Shown: piece by piece, positions 16,288 through 26,194 of the stretch
How the letters are laid out: the number at the start of each line of letters is the position of its first letter
How positions within the stretch are numbered: position 1 is the first letter of the stretch
From: Deltaproteobacteria bacterium
Lineage (GTDB): Bacteria; Myxococcota; Myxococcia; Myxococcales; 40CM-4-68-19
Length of the DNA stretch: 64,000 nt
Reading direction: 5' to 3'
NCBI GenBank assembly: GCA_005879535.1
Contig: VBKI01000063.1
Span: 1-64,000, forward strand
Made by a program: the position numbers and the translations under genes
The notes under the pieces: generated by a model
What the model was told of the DNA's origin: nothing
What the model saw: the letters and a program-made list of their open reading frames with translations, nothing else
Database searches by the model: none

Positions 16288-16772
16288 TGGCGCAGGTGCC
16301 CGCCCGCGTGGACAAGCCGGTGGCGCTGCGCGGCTCGCAGCTCTTGCGCGACTTCACCGACGTCGGCGTGAAGATCCTCGCGGAAATCGTCGAGCAGCGC
16401 AGCGTGGGGAAGGGCACCTACGCATTCAAGGCGGGCGAGAGCTCGGAAAAGCTCGCCTTCGTAGCCAAGGGCACGCTCCAGCTCCTGCCGGGTGACGGGG
16501 GCGGTGCGCTCGGCGAGGTAGTCTCCGGCGATACCGTCGGCGGCATGGCGCTGCTGGTCGTCGGAGAGCACGTCGTTTCCGCGCTGGCCGCGACCGACGT
16601 CGAGTTGCTCGAGCTCAATCGCGATGCCTTCGACGAGATGAAGCGCACCCACCCGCGAACAGCGCTCAACCTGACGCTCGCCCTGGCACACGACCTCGCC
16701 GAGCGGCTGCGCGAGGCGAAGGTGCCCCTGCGCGAGTTCCTCGTCTGGCAGATCGGCAAACGGCAGACCTAG
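16287..16772 (+). CDS. Cyclic-nucleotide-binding-domain protein
   Basis: The 161-residue protein is a single CAP_ED/cNMP-binding beta-roll: FKAGESSEKLAFVAKGTLQLL, then GEVVSGDTVGGMALL and the helical end ALNLTLALAHDLAERLREA. It has no HTH or catalytic domain, so it would act as a small sensor or adaptor. The ligand is uncertain, because the phosphate-binding cassette lacks a clear RxA arginine motif. It overlaps the carbonic anhydrase stop (TGATG), suggesting an operon of three or four genes from 14633. A GC-rich stem (CGAGCG/CGCTCG) lies just after the stop. Confidence 0.78.
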   Translation: MAQVPARVDKPVALRGSQLLRDFTDVGVKILAEIVEQRSVGKGTYAFKAGESSEKLAFVAKGTLQLLPGDGGGALGEVVSGDTVGGMALLVVGEHVVSALAATDVELLELNRDAFDEMKRTHPRTALNLTLALAHDLAERLREAKVPLREFLVWQIGKRQT

Positions 16773-16874
16773 TTTTGGGGGCGCGAGCGGCGGTGGCGCT
16801 CGAGCGATGAAGAAGAATGCCCGGGATCCACCGTGTGTTAGGCTGCGACGAACGTCGCAACTCCGGGGTGTGGC

Positions 16875-19404
<2,530 letters not shown>

Positions 19405-19411
19405 CACTCCC

Positions 19412-19807
19412 TCACCCGAAGGGAACGCACCGCTCGCGAAGAAAGACCGCAGTCTCGGGCTTTCCAATCTCGCCCCGCGCGACCTTCAGGACCATTTCCA
19501 ACAGCTCCTCGGAGGGCGACTCGAGCCAGACGTCGTTGAGACCCAGAAAGGCAATGGTAGCGGCGAGGCCGATGCGCTCGTTGCCGTCGATGAAGGGATG
19601 GTTCTGGACGAGATGGAACAGGCACGCTGCCGCCATTTCGTGCAAGCTGGGATGCAGATACTGGCCGCCGAACGACGCGCGCGGCATCGCGAGCGCGGAG
19701 GAGAGCAAGCCGACGTCGCGGATCCCGCCCGATCCGCCGTATTGGCGAACCTGGTCGGAATGGATGGCGAGCACTTCGTCGAGCGTGAGAAATCGCGGAT
19801 CTTTCAT
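19412..19807 (-). CDS. doc: Death-on-curing (Doc/Fic family) toxin
   Basis: This 131-residue Fic-fold toxin is of the Doc type, which in phage P1 phosphorylates EF-Tu and stops translation. The N-terminal region RFLTLDEVLAIHSDQVRQYGG and the active-site motif HPFIDGNERIG are diagnostic. In P1 Doc the residue after GN/AN is Lys (motif HxFx(D/N)(A/G)NKR); here it is Glu, so the catalytic loop is non-standard. The start ATG overlaps the antitoxin stop (19804-19807, ATGA). It is the second gene of a two-gene unit with an AbrB/MazE-type antitoxin and not Phd. Confidence 0.87.
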   Translation of the reverse strand: MKDPRFLTLDEVLAIHSDQVRQYGGSGGIRDVGLLSSALAMPRASFGGQYLHPSLHEMAAACLFHLVQNHPFIDGNERIGLAATIAFLGLNDVWLESPSEELLEMVLKVARGEIGKPETAVFLRERCVPFG

Positions 19808-20031
19808 TCCGCAAGCTTACGGAAGACGCCGCCATACCTCTCATGGGCGCGCGCCATGACTTTCTTCAGACGCTCATCCACCCGCCGGGGACGAACGGGC
19901 GAAACCACCATGACGTCGCCGTCCGTCGAAAGCTCCAGGAGAGTATCGGCCTCGATGCCAAGTTCGTCCAACAGCTCCTTGTCGAGGACGAGAGCGAGGC
20001 TGTTGCCGGTCCTGACGAGCTTCTTCCGCAT
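19804..20031 (-). CDS. AbrB/MazE-type antitoxin of the Doc pair
   Basis: The 75-residue product begins MRKKLVRTGNSLALVLDKELLDELG, a swapped-hairpin AbrB/SpoVT DNA-binding domain, followed by an acidic/basic tail (RRVDERLKKVMARAHERYGG) expected to wrap the toxin. It is expected to bind both toxin and its own promoter. The start ATG 20031 has GGAG (20041-20038) 6 bases upstream. The frame is open to 20082, but that would place the start inside the promoter -35. A perfect 9-bp inverted repeat flanks the -10, fitting autorepression. Confidence 0.83.
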   Translation of the reverse strand: MRKKLVRTGNSLALVLDKELLDELGIEADTLLELSTDGDVMVVSPVRPRRVDERLKKVMARAHERYGGVFRKLAE

Positions 20032-20040
20032 GGACGACTC

Positions 20041-20072
20041 CGTTCGTACGTAGACTTTACTTGGTACGAACG
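20041..20072. promoter_or_regulatory. Palindromic operator of the antitoxin-Doc unit
   Basis: CGTTCGTAC (20041-20049) and GTACGAACG (20064-20072) are perfect 9-bp inverted arms around a 14-base centre that contains the -10 (TAAAGT on the minus strand). This is the expected geometry for an AbrB-type dimer or TA complex occluding RNA polymerase. Confidence 0.65.
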
Positions 20073-20082
20073 CATGGAGCAA
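20054..20082 (-). promoter_or_regulatory. Promoter of the antitoxin-Doc unit
   Basis: On the minus strand TTGCTC (20082-20077), 17 bases, TAAAGT (20059-20054). The -10 lies between the arms of the palindrome, and the transcript would start around 20047, about 16 bases before the antitoxin ATG. Confidence 0.6.
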
Positions 20083-20106
20083 GCGGTCGAGGCCGCGGTG
20101 GATGTC

Positions 20107-20592
20107 TCAGGCGAAGGCGGCTTCCGGGACGCGGCGGGCGTCGCGGGTCTCGAGCCACTCTGCCACCCCCCACGCGGCCGCGAAGCCGAGCTGCGCCAAC
20201 CCGTTCAACAGATATACCCGCGAGATCCGCCGGCGGGCTCCCGCGTACCAGAGGTCCATGGCCGCGAAGCTGACCGCCGTGCTCATGCCGAGGATGCGCA
20301 ATTCGCGGGCTACCTTTCCGCGCGCGCCCGCAGCACCGAGGGCGGCGCCAATGTTCGCGAGGCACGCGCCGACGCCCTTCGTCAACCAGACTTCCAGCTT
20401 TGGCCCGGTCACCTTCTTGAAGCTGCGAAGGTCGACGAGAGGCCAGAGCCCCGCCGCCAGCAGGTACCCGCCATGCATGAGGGCCACGCGAGCGGCAGGC
20501 GGGCGGCGCATGCGCGCCGGCAACGGGCGTGCTTCCCTCGGCCCCGGCGTCGCCGGGCGCTCGCTCGCCTGCTCGATGGTCGCTTCGGCCAT
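20107..20592 (-). CDS. Conserved membrane protein of unknown function
   Basis: The 161-residue product has three or so hydrophobic helices (LMHGGYLLAAGLWPLVDL, VGACLANIGAALGAAGA, VYLLNGLAQLGFAAAWGVAEW). SFKKVTGPKLEVWLTKGVG, RELRILGMSTAVSFAAMDLWYAG and RRRISRVYLLNG are sharply defined blocks that look conserved, but I cannot name the family. ATG 20592 (MAEATIEQ) is preferred to the ATG six codons earlier for lack of a site at either. It is transcribed away from the molybdopterin oxidoreductase, with 74 bases between. Confidence 0.6.
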   Translation of the reverse strand: MAEATIEQASERPATPGPREARPLPARMRRPPAARVALMHGGYLLAAGLWPLVDLRSFKKVTGPKLEVWLTKGVGACLANIGAALGAAGARGKVARELRILGMSTAVSFAAMDLWYAGARRRISRVYLLNGLAQLGFAAAWGVAEWLETRDARRVPEAAFA

Positions 20593-20648
20593 GCACCGCC
20601 CCCGTCGCATGGGAAGTTAGGGCGCAGGCGGGCCCGTGGCGAGTCCGG

Positions 20649-20654
20649 TACAAT
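20649..20654 (+). promoter_or_regulatory. Candidate -10 of the molybdopterin oxidoreductase gene
   Basis: TACAAT (five of six to consensus) lies 12 bases before ATG 20667. No good -35 is visible at 16-18 bases. The transcript would have a leader of only a few bases. Confidence 0.35.
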
Positions 20655-20666
20655 GCGCAAAACGCC

Positions 20667-22562
20667 ATGAGAGAGCTCCGCAAAACCGTCTGCAACCGCG
20701 ATTGCCCGGACGCCTGCTCGGTCGTCGCCCACGTCGAGGACGGGCGCGTGGTCGCATTGGGCGGCGACCCTTCGCACCCCGTCACGAACGGCTTCCTCTG
20801 CTGGCGAACCAACAACTTCCTCCCGCTGCAGTACTCGCCGGAGCGCCTCACCTCGCCGCTGCTCCGCGGCAAACCCGTCTCCTGGGACGAGGCGCTCGAT
20901 TTCGCCGCCCGTGAGCTGTTGCGCATCCGCGCCGAATCCGGGCCCGCGGCGATCTTCCATTACCGAAGCGGCGGCAGTCTCGGCGCGCTCAAGCACCTGA
21001 GCGATTACTTCTTCGAGAAGCTCGGACCGGTGACCACCAAGCGAGGCGACATCTGCTCTGGCGCGGGCGACGCGGCGCAGATGCTCGACTTCGGCGAAGA
21101 GGACTCGCACGACATCTTCGACCTGCTCAACTCGCGCAACATCATCCTCTGGGGAAAGAACCCGGTCATCTCCTCGCCGCACCTGGTGCCGGTGCTCAAC
21201 GATGCGTCCGCATCGAAGCTCCTGATCGACCCGGTCTGGCACAAGACGGCGCGGCTCTGCGACGCATTCCTGCAGCCGCGGCCGGGCGGGGATTTCTCCC
21301 TCGCGATGGCGGTGGCGCGTCTCCTCTTCGAGCGTGAGTGGACCGAGCCCGGGTTCGAGACGTACTGCGACAACGTCCCGGAGCTCCGCTCCCTCGCTTT
21401 CGCGCACTCGGTGGCCGGCTGGTGCGAGGACGCCGACGTCTCGCCGGCAGCCGCCGAGGACATCGCGCGCCGTCTGCACGAGGGACCGACGGCGATCCTC
21501 GTTGGCTGGGGCATGGCGCGCCGGGTGAACGGCGGCGCCATCGTCCGTGCCCTCGACGCGCTGACGGCCATCTCCGGGAATCTCGGCGTCCCCGGCGGCG
21601 GCGTGTCGTACTACTTCTGGCGGCGAAAAACGTTCGACCACACGTTCATCAAAGGCATCCCGGGAGCCCCGCGCACCGTGCTGGAGCCGCTTTTCGGCCC
21701 CGAGGTTCTCGCCTTCAAGGACCCGCCGATCCGCGCGGTGTGGGTTACCGCGGGCAATCCCGTCGCCATGCTGCCCGAATCGGCGACGGTGGATCGCGCG
21801 CTGCGCTCCCGCGATTTCGTCTGCGTGGTCGACTCCTGGCCGACCGACACCACTCGCGCGGCGACGCTCGTGCTTCCCACCACCACGCTGCTCGAGGCCG
21901 ACGACCTTCTCGGCGCGTACGGCCACCACTGGGTCGGAGCCGCACGGCCAGTGGTCCTGCCGCCGCCGGGTGTGAAGTCCGATCTGCAGATCCTGCAGGA
22001 GCTCTCCGCGCTCGTCGGCCTCGACGGAGTGCTGGACGGCACCGCGCGCGACTGGAAGGAGCGCATCCTCCGCAAAGACGCCGGCTTCACGGTCGCGCAA
22101 GTCGAGTCCGACGGTCCGCAGCGCAGCGGGCTGTCACCGAAGGTGCTCTTCGCGGATCGGAAGTTCCGGACCAGGACGGGCAGGGTGAACCTGATCGCCT
22201 CGGCTCCGGCGCGCTCCCAGGTCTCGGCCGAGTTCCCGCTGTATCTGATGGCGCTCGCCACCGACAAGTCGCAGAGCTCGCAGTGGTCGAAGGGCCAGCC
22301 GCCCGGACCGGCCGTGGTCACCGTGCACCCGGACTCCGCTCGCGGCATCCCGGACGGCGGATTCGGCCACCTGGAGTCGGCGCTCGGAACACTGCCCATT
22401 CAAGTTCGTCACGATCCGCGCCAGCGCCGCGACGTCGCGCTTCTCGCCAAGGGCGGGCACCTGCGCGAAAACCGCAACGCCAACGTGCTGTCCAGAGCCC
22501 GCGCCACCGACATCGGCGGCGGCGGCGCACTGTACGACGAACCCGTCCGACTGAAGGGCTAA
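20667..22562 (+). CDS. Molybdopterin-dependent oxidoreductase (DMSO reductase superfamily)
   Basis: This 631-residue catalytic subunit has an N-terminal 4Fe-4S motif (VCNRDCPDACS with a fourth Cys in GFLCWRTNN), the LTSPLLRGKPVSWDEALD block, and molybdopterin-binding segments (ILWGKNPVISSPH, TAGNPVAMLPES, VLPTTTLLEADD). C-terminal KVLFADRKFRTRTGRVNL and GGHLRENRNANVL belong to the guanylate dinucleotide-binding domain. It has no Tat signal, so it is probably cytoplasmic, like stand-alone formate dehydrogenase-like or biotin-sulfoxide-like members. No electron-transfer subunit is adjacent. The substrate cannot be assigned. Confidence 0.85.
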   Translation: MRELRKTVCNRDCPDACSVVAHVEDGRVVALGGDPSHPVTNGFLCWRTNNFLPLQYSPERLTSPLLRGKPVSWDEALDFAARELLRIRAESGPAAIFHYRSGGSLGALKHLSDYFFEKLGPVTTKRGDICSGAGDAAQMLDFGEEDSHDIFDLLNSRNIILWGKNPVISSPHLVPVLNDASASKLLIDPVWHKTARLCDAFLQPRPGGDFSLAMAVARLLFEREWTEPGFETYCDNVPELRSLAFAHSVAGWCEDADVSPAAAEDIARRLHEGPTAILVGWGMARRVNGGAIVRALDALTAISGNLGVPGGGVSYYFWRRKTFDHTFIKGIPGAPRTVLEPLFGPEVLAFKDPPIRAVWVTAGNPVAMLPESATVDRALRSRDFVCVVDSWPTDTTRAATLVLPTTTLLEADDLLGAYGHHWVGAARPVVLPPPGVKSDLQILQELSALVGLDGVLDGTARDWKERILRKDAGFTVAQVESDGPQRSGLSPKVLFADRKFRTRTGRVNLIASAPARSQVSAEFPLYLMALATDKSQSSQWSKGQPPGPAVVTVHPDSARGIPDGGFGHLESALGTLPIQVRHDPRQRRDVALLAKGGHLRENRNANVLSRARATDIGGGGALYDEPVRLKG

Positions 22563-22603
22563 CCGCAGCGTCGACTTCGCTTCCCACCGAGCCGGCGAGC
22601 CAC

Positions 22604-22609
22604 TACACT
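22604..22609 (+). promoter_or_regulatory. Candidate -10 of guaA
   Basis: TACACT lies 11 bases before the guaA ATG, the same hexamer as in the guaB promoter. The -35 (TTCCCA at 17 bases) is poor. A transcript would start only a few bases before the ATG. Confidence 0.4.
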
Positions 22610-22620
22610 GCGCCGCCTCG

Positions 22621-24183
22621 ATGGCGGACATCCACGCAGAAAAAATCCTCGTCCTGGACTTCGGCTCCCAGTACACCCAGCTCATCGCCCGCCGGATTCG
22701 CGAGCTGCACGTCTACTGCGAGATCCACCCCTGCACGATGCCGTTCGCCGAGGTCCGCGCCTTCGCGGCGAAGGGCATCGTGCTCTCCGGTGGGCCGGCG
22801 AGCGTCGAGGAGCCCGGCGCGCCCATGGTGGACCCGAGGATCTTCGAGCTCGGCGTCCCGGTGCTCGGCGTCTGCTACGGCCTGCAGCTCATGGCCAAGC
22901 TGCTGGGCGGCGCCATCGATCGGACCGCCCACCGCGAGTACGGCCCGGCCCGCGTCGAAGTGACCGAGGCCGTCGGGCCGTTCCGGGACATGACGGTGGG
23001 CGAGCACCTCGACGTCTGGATGTCCCACGGCGACAAGGTCTCCGCACCGCCGAAGGGCTTCCGCACCATCGCGAAAAATCCGAGCTCGCCGTTCTGCGCC
23101 GTCGCCGATCCACACCGGAAGCTCTACGCCATCCAGTTCCATCCCGAGGTCGCGCATACTCCGCGTGGCCGCGAGCTCTACGAGGCATTCCTCGAGGAGT
23201 GCGGCGTCTCCTTCAACTTCAGGATGGGCGCGTTCGCGGAGGATGCGTCGAAGCAGATCCGCGAGCGGGTGGGAAAGGAGCGCGTCATCTGCGCGCTCTC
23301 CGGCGGCGTGGACAGCGCCGTGGTCGCGCTGCTGTTGCACAAGGCCATCGGGCCGCAGCTCCAGTGCATCTTCGTCGACAACGGCGTGCTGCGCGAAGGC
23401 GAGGCCGCCCAGGTCGAGCAGACGTTCAAGGACCGCTTCCACGTTCCGCTCCGGGTGGTGAACGCGCGCCGGCGCTTCCTCGAAGCGCTCCGGGGCGTCA
23501 CCGATCCCGAGCAGAAGCGGAAGATCATCGGGCGCGAGTTCATCGCGGTCTTCGAAGACGAAGTGGGGAAGGACCGCCGCGAGCACGGCGACGCCCGCTT
23601 CCTCGCCCAGGGCACGCTGTACCCGGACGTGATCGAGAGCGTTTCGTTCAAGGGCCCGAGCGCGGTGATCAAGAGCCATCACAACGTCGGCGGGCTGCCC
23701 GAGCGGATGAAGATGCAGCTCGTGGAGCCGCTGCGCGAGCTGTTCAAGGACGAGGTGCGCGCGCTCGGGCGCGAGCTCGGGCTCCCCGAAGCCATCGTCT
23801 CGCGGCAGCCGTTCCCCGGGCCGGGGCTCGCCATTCGCGTGCTCGGCGAGGTGACGGAGGAGCGGCTGGCGCTCATCCGCAAGGCCGACGCCATCGTGCA
23901 GGAGGAGGTCGCGAACGCGGGCCTGCGCGAGAAGCTCTGGCAGGCCTTCGCGGTGCTCTTGCCGGTGAAGTCCGTCGGGGTGATGGGGGACGAGCGCACC
24001 TACGAATCCGCCTGCGTGCTCCGCGCCGTGGAGAGCCTCGACGGCATGACGGCGGACTGGGCGCGCCTGCCCTGGGACCTGGTGGCGAGGATCTCCAGTC
24101 GGATCACCAACGAAGTCCGGGGAATCAACCGGGTGGTCCTCGACGTCAGCAGCAAACCGCCCGCAACCATCGAATGGGAGTAG
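22621..24183 (+). CDS. guaA: GMP synthase (glutamine-hydrolysing)
   Basis: GuaA aminates XMP to GMP. The N-terminal class I glutamine amidotransferase domain (about 1-200) has the nucleophile C85 in VLGVCYGLQLM and the His-Glu pair in HPEVAHTPRG. The ATP-pyrophosphatase domain has the PP-loop ALSGGVDSAVVA. The dimerisation domain ends with the XMP-binding block GINRVVLDVSSKPPATIEWE at the C-terminus. The length, 520 residues, is standard. It is alone in its transcription unit on present evidence, 58 bases after the molybdopterin enzyme. Confidence 0.97.
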   Translation: MADIHAEKILVLDFGSQYTQLIARRIRELHVYCEIHPCTMPFAEVRAFAAKGIVLSGGPASVEEPGAPMVDPRIFELGVPVLGVCYGLQLMAKLLGGAIDRTAHREYGPARVEVTEAVGPFRDMTVGEHLDVWMSHGDKVSAPPKGFRTIAKNPSSPFCAVADPHRKLYAIQFHPEVAHTPRGRELYEAFLEECGVSFNFRMGAFAEDASKQIRERVGKERVICALSGGVDSAVVALLLHKAIGPQLQCIFVDNGVLREGEAAQVEQTFKDRFHVPLRVVNARRRFLEALRGVTDPEQKRKIIGREFIAVFEDEVGKDRREHGDARFLAQGTLYPDVIESVSFKGPSAVIKSHHNVGGLPERMKMQLVEPLRELFKDEVRALGRELGLPEAIVSRQPFPGPGLAIRVLGEVTEERLALIRKADAIVQEEVANAGLREKLWQAFAVLLPVKSVGVMGDERTYESACVLRAVESLDGMTADWARLPWDLVARISSRITNEVRGINRVVLDVSSKPPATIEWE

Positions 24184-24201
24184 GGGCACCGGATTGACGG
24201 A

Positions 24202-25284
24202 ATGCGCCGCGCCATCGCGCTGACCTTCCTCGCCGTGGCGGCGGCGGCGCGCGCGGACAGCGTGACCAACCAGATCCTCGTCAGCTCGACCCATGCAACC
24301 GAGGCCAATCCGCGGTCCAGCGTCTTCACTGATTTCCTGAACGCGAGCTTCAACGCCGGCGAGGACTGGACGCTGAGCGCCGGCGCCAGCCTCACGTTGC
24401 AGGGCAAGACGCCGGCGGCGACCCGCAGCCAATTCGGCGAGAGCAGCAGCGCGGTGACGTTCTTCACCGTGGCGGCGGATTGGTCAGTGACCGACAGCTT
24501 CACCGTGGGTGCCAGCGTCGACCTCTCCCCGAAGAGCACGCAGTTCGCGGGAACGACGATCCACGTCGTGCTGCCGCAACCGATCGGCAGGGCCACCGCC
24601 GATGCGCAGGTGCGCTCCGAGACGTCCCAAGTCGATGCCGGCGTCGACGTGTCGTGGGACTCGCTCGGCCGTTCCGACCTCGAATGGTCCTTCACCGGCG
24701 GCCTGCACGTCTCGCATTACGACATCAACCAGAGCATCCCGCGCGCCCGCGCCAATGGCACGGCCCTGACGCAGGCCCAGATCGAGCAGGGCACGACGAA
24801 TTACTGCGCCTCGAACCCGCAACTGGCGACCTATTGCCGGGAACTGCTCGGCACCGTGAGCGGCATTCCCACGCCGCTGGATTTCGAGCGCCTCTCCGCC
24901 GGCGCCACCGCCACATTGTACCGGGACACCGACGTCTCCTTGTTCGGCGACGTCTACCTCTACAACCAGGACCCGACGGGCAGCTTTTTCGGCTTGGCGG
25001 CGGCGGGACGCGGCCCGGGCCTGCCCATCGCGCCGCTGCGGTTCCTGCTCCGGCCCGAAGTGCTGCATCGCTTCGGCGATTTCTCCGCGCGGCTCTGGCT
25101 GGAAGGCGGCGAGTACGTCTCGGGCACCGGCGGCACGACCGCCGGCGTCGGCCTCAGGCTGCAGTACCGCTTCACCAAAGCCTGGCGCGCATGGCTCACG
25201 TTATCCGGGCAGCGCGACGTCGACGCCGCCAACAACATCACACGGTCGGGGAGCCTCGCCGCCGGCGCAGGGTACCGCTGGTGA
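24202..25284 (+). CDS. Outer-membrane beta-barrel protein, function unknown
   Basis: A Sec signal (MRRAIALTFLAVAAAARA, cut before DS) is followed by alternating hydrophobic/polar strands throughout (WSVTDSFTVGASVDLSP, LSAGATATLYRDTDVSLFGDVYLY). The C-terminus ends in an aromatic (AGAGYRW), the BAM recognition pattern. It has 360 residues. Two cysteines in a loop (NYCASNPQLATYC) may bridge extracellularly. No family name is evident; it may be a porin or structural barrel. It starts 18 bases after guaA and could be read through from it. Confidence 0.72.
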   Translation: MRRAIALTFLAVAAAARADSVTNQILVSSTHATEANPRSSVFTDFLNASFNAGEDWTLSAGASLTLQGKTPAATRSQFGESSSAVTFFTVAADWSVTDSFTVGASVDLSPKSTQFAGTTIHVVLPQPIGRATADAQVRSETSQVDAGVDVSWDSLGRSDLEWSFTGGLHVSHYDINQSIPRARANGTALTQAQIEQGTTNYCASNPQLATYCRELLGTVSGIPTPLDFERLSAGATATLYRDTDVSLFGDVYLYNQDPTGSFFGLAAAGRGPGLPIAPLRFLLRPEVLHRFGDFSARLWLEGGEYVSGTGGTTAGVGLRLQYRFTKAWRAWLTLSGQRDVDAANNITRSGSLAAGAGYRW

Positions 25285-25317
25285 GCACCTGCAAGTCTTG
25301 GTGTTTCTGGGCTTGCC

Positions 25318-25346
25318 TTGACGCGGCGCACATCGGTACGTATCAT
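25318..25346 (+). promoter_or_regulatory. vapBC promoter
   Basis: TTGACG (25318-25323), 17 bases, TATCAT (25341-25346): the best sigma-70-type promoter in the window. The -10 ends 11 bases before the vapB ATG, so the mRNA would be nearly leaderless. Confidence 0.65.
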
Positions 25347-25359
25347 TGGTATATATCAT
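25335..25359. promoter_or_regulatory. Tandem operator-like repeats over the vapB start
   Basis: GGTACGTATCAT (25335-25346) and GGTATATATCAT (25348-25359) are 12-base direct repeats with ten identities, 13 bases apart. The first contains the -10 and the second covers the transcription start and the first bases of the ATG. They are the likely binding sites for VapB/VapBC autoregulation. Confidence 0.55.
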
Positions 25360-25600
25360 GTCGAGACCGAAGCCGAAGCGAGCCAAGGTGTTCTGGACGG
25401 GTCGGAGCCAGGCGGTCCGCCTACCCAAGGAGTTTCGCTTCGACAGCGACACCGTTCTCGTCCGCCGCGAGGGAGATGCCGTCGTCCTGGAGCCTGCCGA
25501 CGAGTGGCCCGAGGGATACGTCGAATCCTTTGCCGGCGCGCCAAAGGACTTCGCCAGGCCGCCGCAAGGTGAACCGGACGAGCGAGAGAAGCTCGAGTGA
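25358..25600 (+). CDS. vapB: VapB-type antitoxin
   Basis: The 80-residue protein has an AbrB/SpoVT swapped-hairpin start (KRAKVFWTGRSQAVRLPKEFRF) with a C-terminal acidic tail (YVESFAGAPKDFARPPQ) typical of VapB. It neutralises the PIN toxin encoded next and should repress its own promoter. ATG 25358 fits the motif start and sits just after a strong -10. A TTG at 25346 in frame lies inside the -10 and is rejected. No Shine-Dalgarno is possible on such a short leader. Confidence 0.87.
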   Translation: MSRPKPKRAKVFWTGRSQAVRLPKEFRFDSDTVLVRREGDAVVLEPADEWPEGYVESFAGAPKDFARPPQGEPDEREKLE

Positions 25601-25998
25601 AATATCTGGTCGACACCGATACGTGCATCTACGCCCTGAAGCAGCAAACGGCCGTCCTGGAACGATTGCTCTCGCGGAGCCGCGCGGATGTGGCAGTCAG
25701 CGTCGTCACCGAGGGCGAGCTCCGCACCGGTGCGGCCAAGAGCTCCTCGCCGGTCAAGACCATGCGCACGGTCGAGAACTTCCTTCGGCCACTGACAGTC
25801 GTCGAATTCACCTCGGACGACGCCGCGTCGTATGCAGACGTGCGTGCGAAACTGGAGCGCGCCGGCACGCCCATCGGTCCGCTCGACACGCTGATCGCTG
25901 CACAGGCCGTCGGCCGGAAGCTGATCCTCGTCTCCAACAACCAGAGCGAGTTCGGCAGGGTCGCGGGTCTTCGCTTGGAAAACTGGTCGCGGCCGTAG
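25597..25998 (+). CDS. vapC: VapC-type PIN-domain ribonuclease toxin
   Basis: The 133-residue PIN nuclease has acidic metal ligands D6 (MKYLVDTDTC), E41 (VVTEGEL) and D97 (GPLDTLIAAQA), and the C-terminal SNNQSEF block with an additional acidic residue. VapC toxins cut tRNA or rRNA. GTG 25597 overlaps the vapB stop (GTGA), the usual coupled order antitoxin-toxin. Composition matches the neighbourhood, so there is no clear sign of recent transfer. Confidence 0.9.
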   Translation: MKYLVDTDTCIYALKQQTAVLERLLSRSRADVAVSVVTEGELRTGAAKSSSPVKTMRTVENFLRPLTVVEFTSDDAASYADVRAKLERAGTPIGPLDTLIAAQAVGRKLILVSNNQSEFGRVAGLRLENWSRP

Positions 25999-26194
25999 AC
26001 CGCTGCTAGTTGACGGAATCTTCCTTATCAGACGTTGGGATCTCGCCGGGAAGTCGGGGCGGATTCGCTGGCGCGGGCGGTCTACGTAGCCGGTGGGACG
26101 GTTCAAATCGTCGAAGAACTTCGCTGGATCGAACCCCCGGGCTATGGGATTCTCCGCGCGCCGCGAAGTCCGCGCTGCCCTTGGACTGGAGGGA
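25999..26194. other. Intergenic region upstream of the Rieske operon
   Basis: A TTGACG lies at 26010-26015, but no -10 follows at the right distance. An imperfect 17-bp inverted repeat with a 2-base centre covers 26100-26135 (12 of 17 pairs; outer arms GGTTC and GAACC), and may be an operator or RNA hairpin in the leader. Reading frames across the region are open but resemble nothing and lack initiation signals. Confidence 0.4.

Noticed and set aside
19804-20082. Longer antitoxin starting at 20082
   Set aside because: It would start within the -35 of its own promoter; ATG 20031 has a ribosome-binding site.
26100-26135. tRNA-like T-arm (GGTTCGATCC on the minus strand)
   Set aside because: No acceptor, D or anticodon stem can be folded around it.
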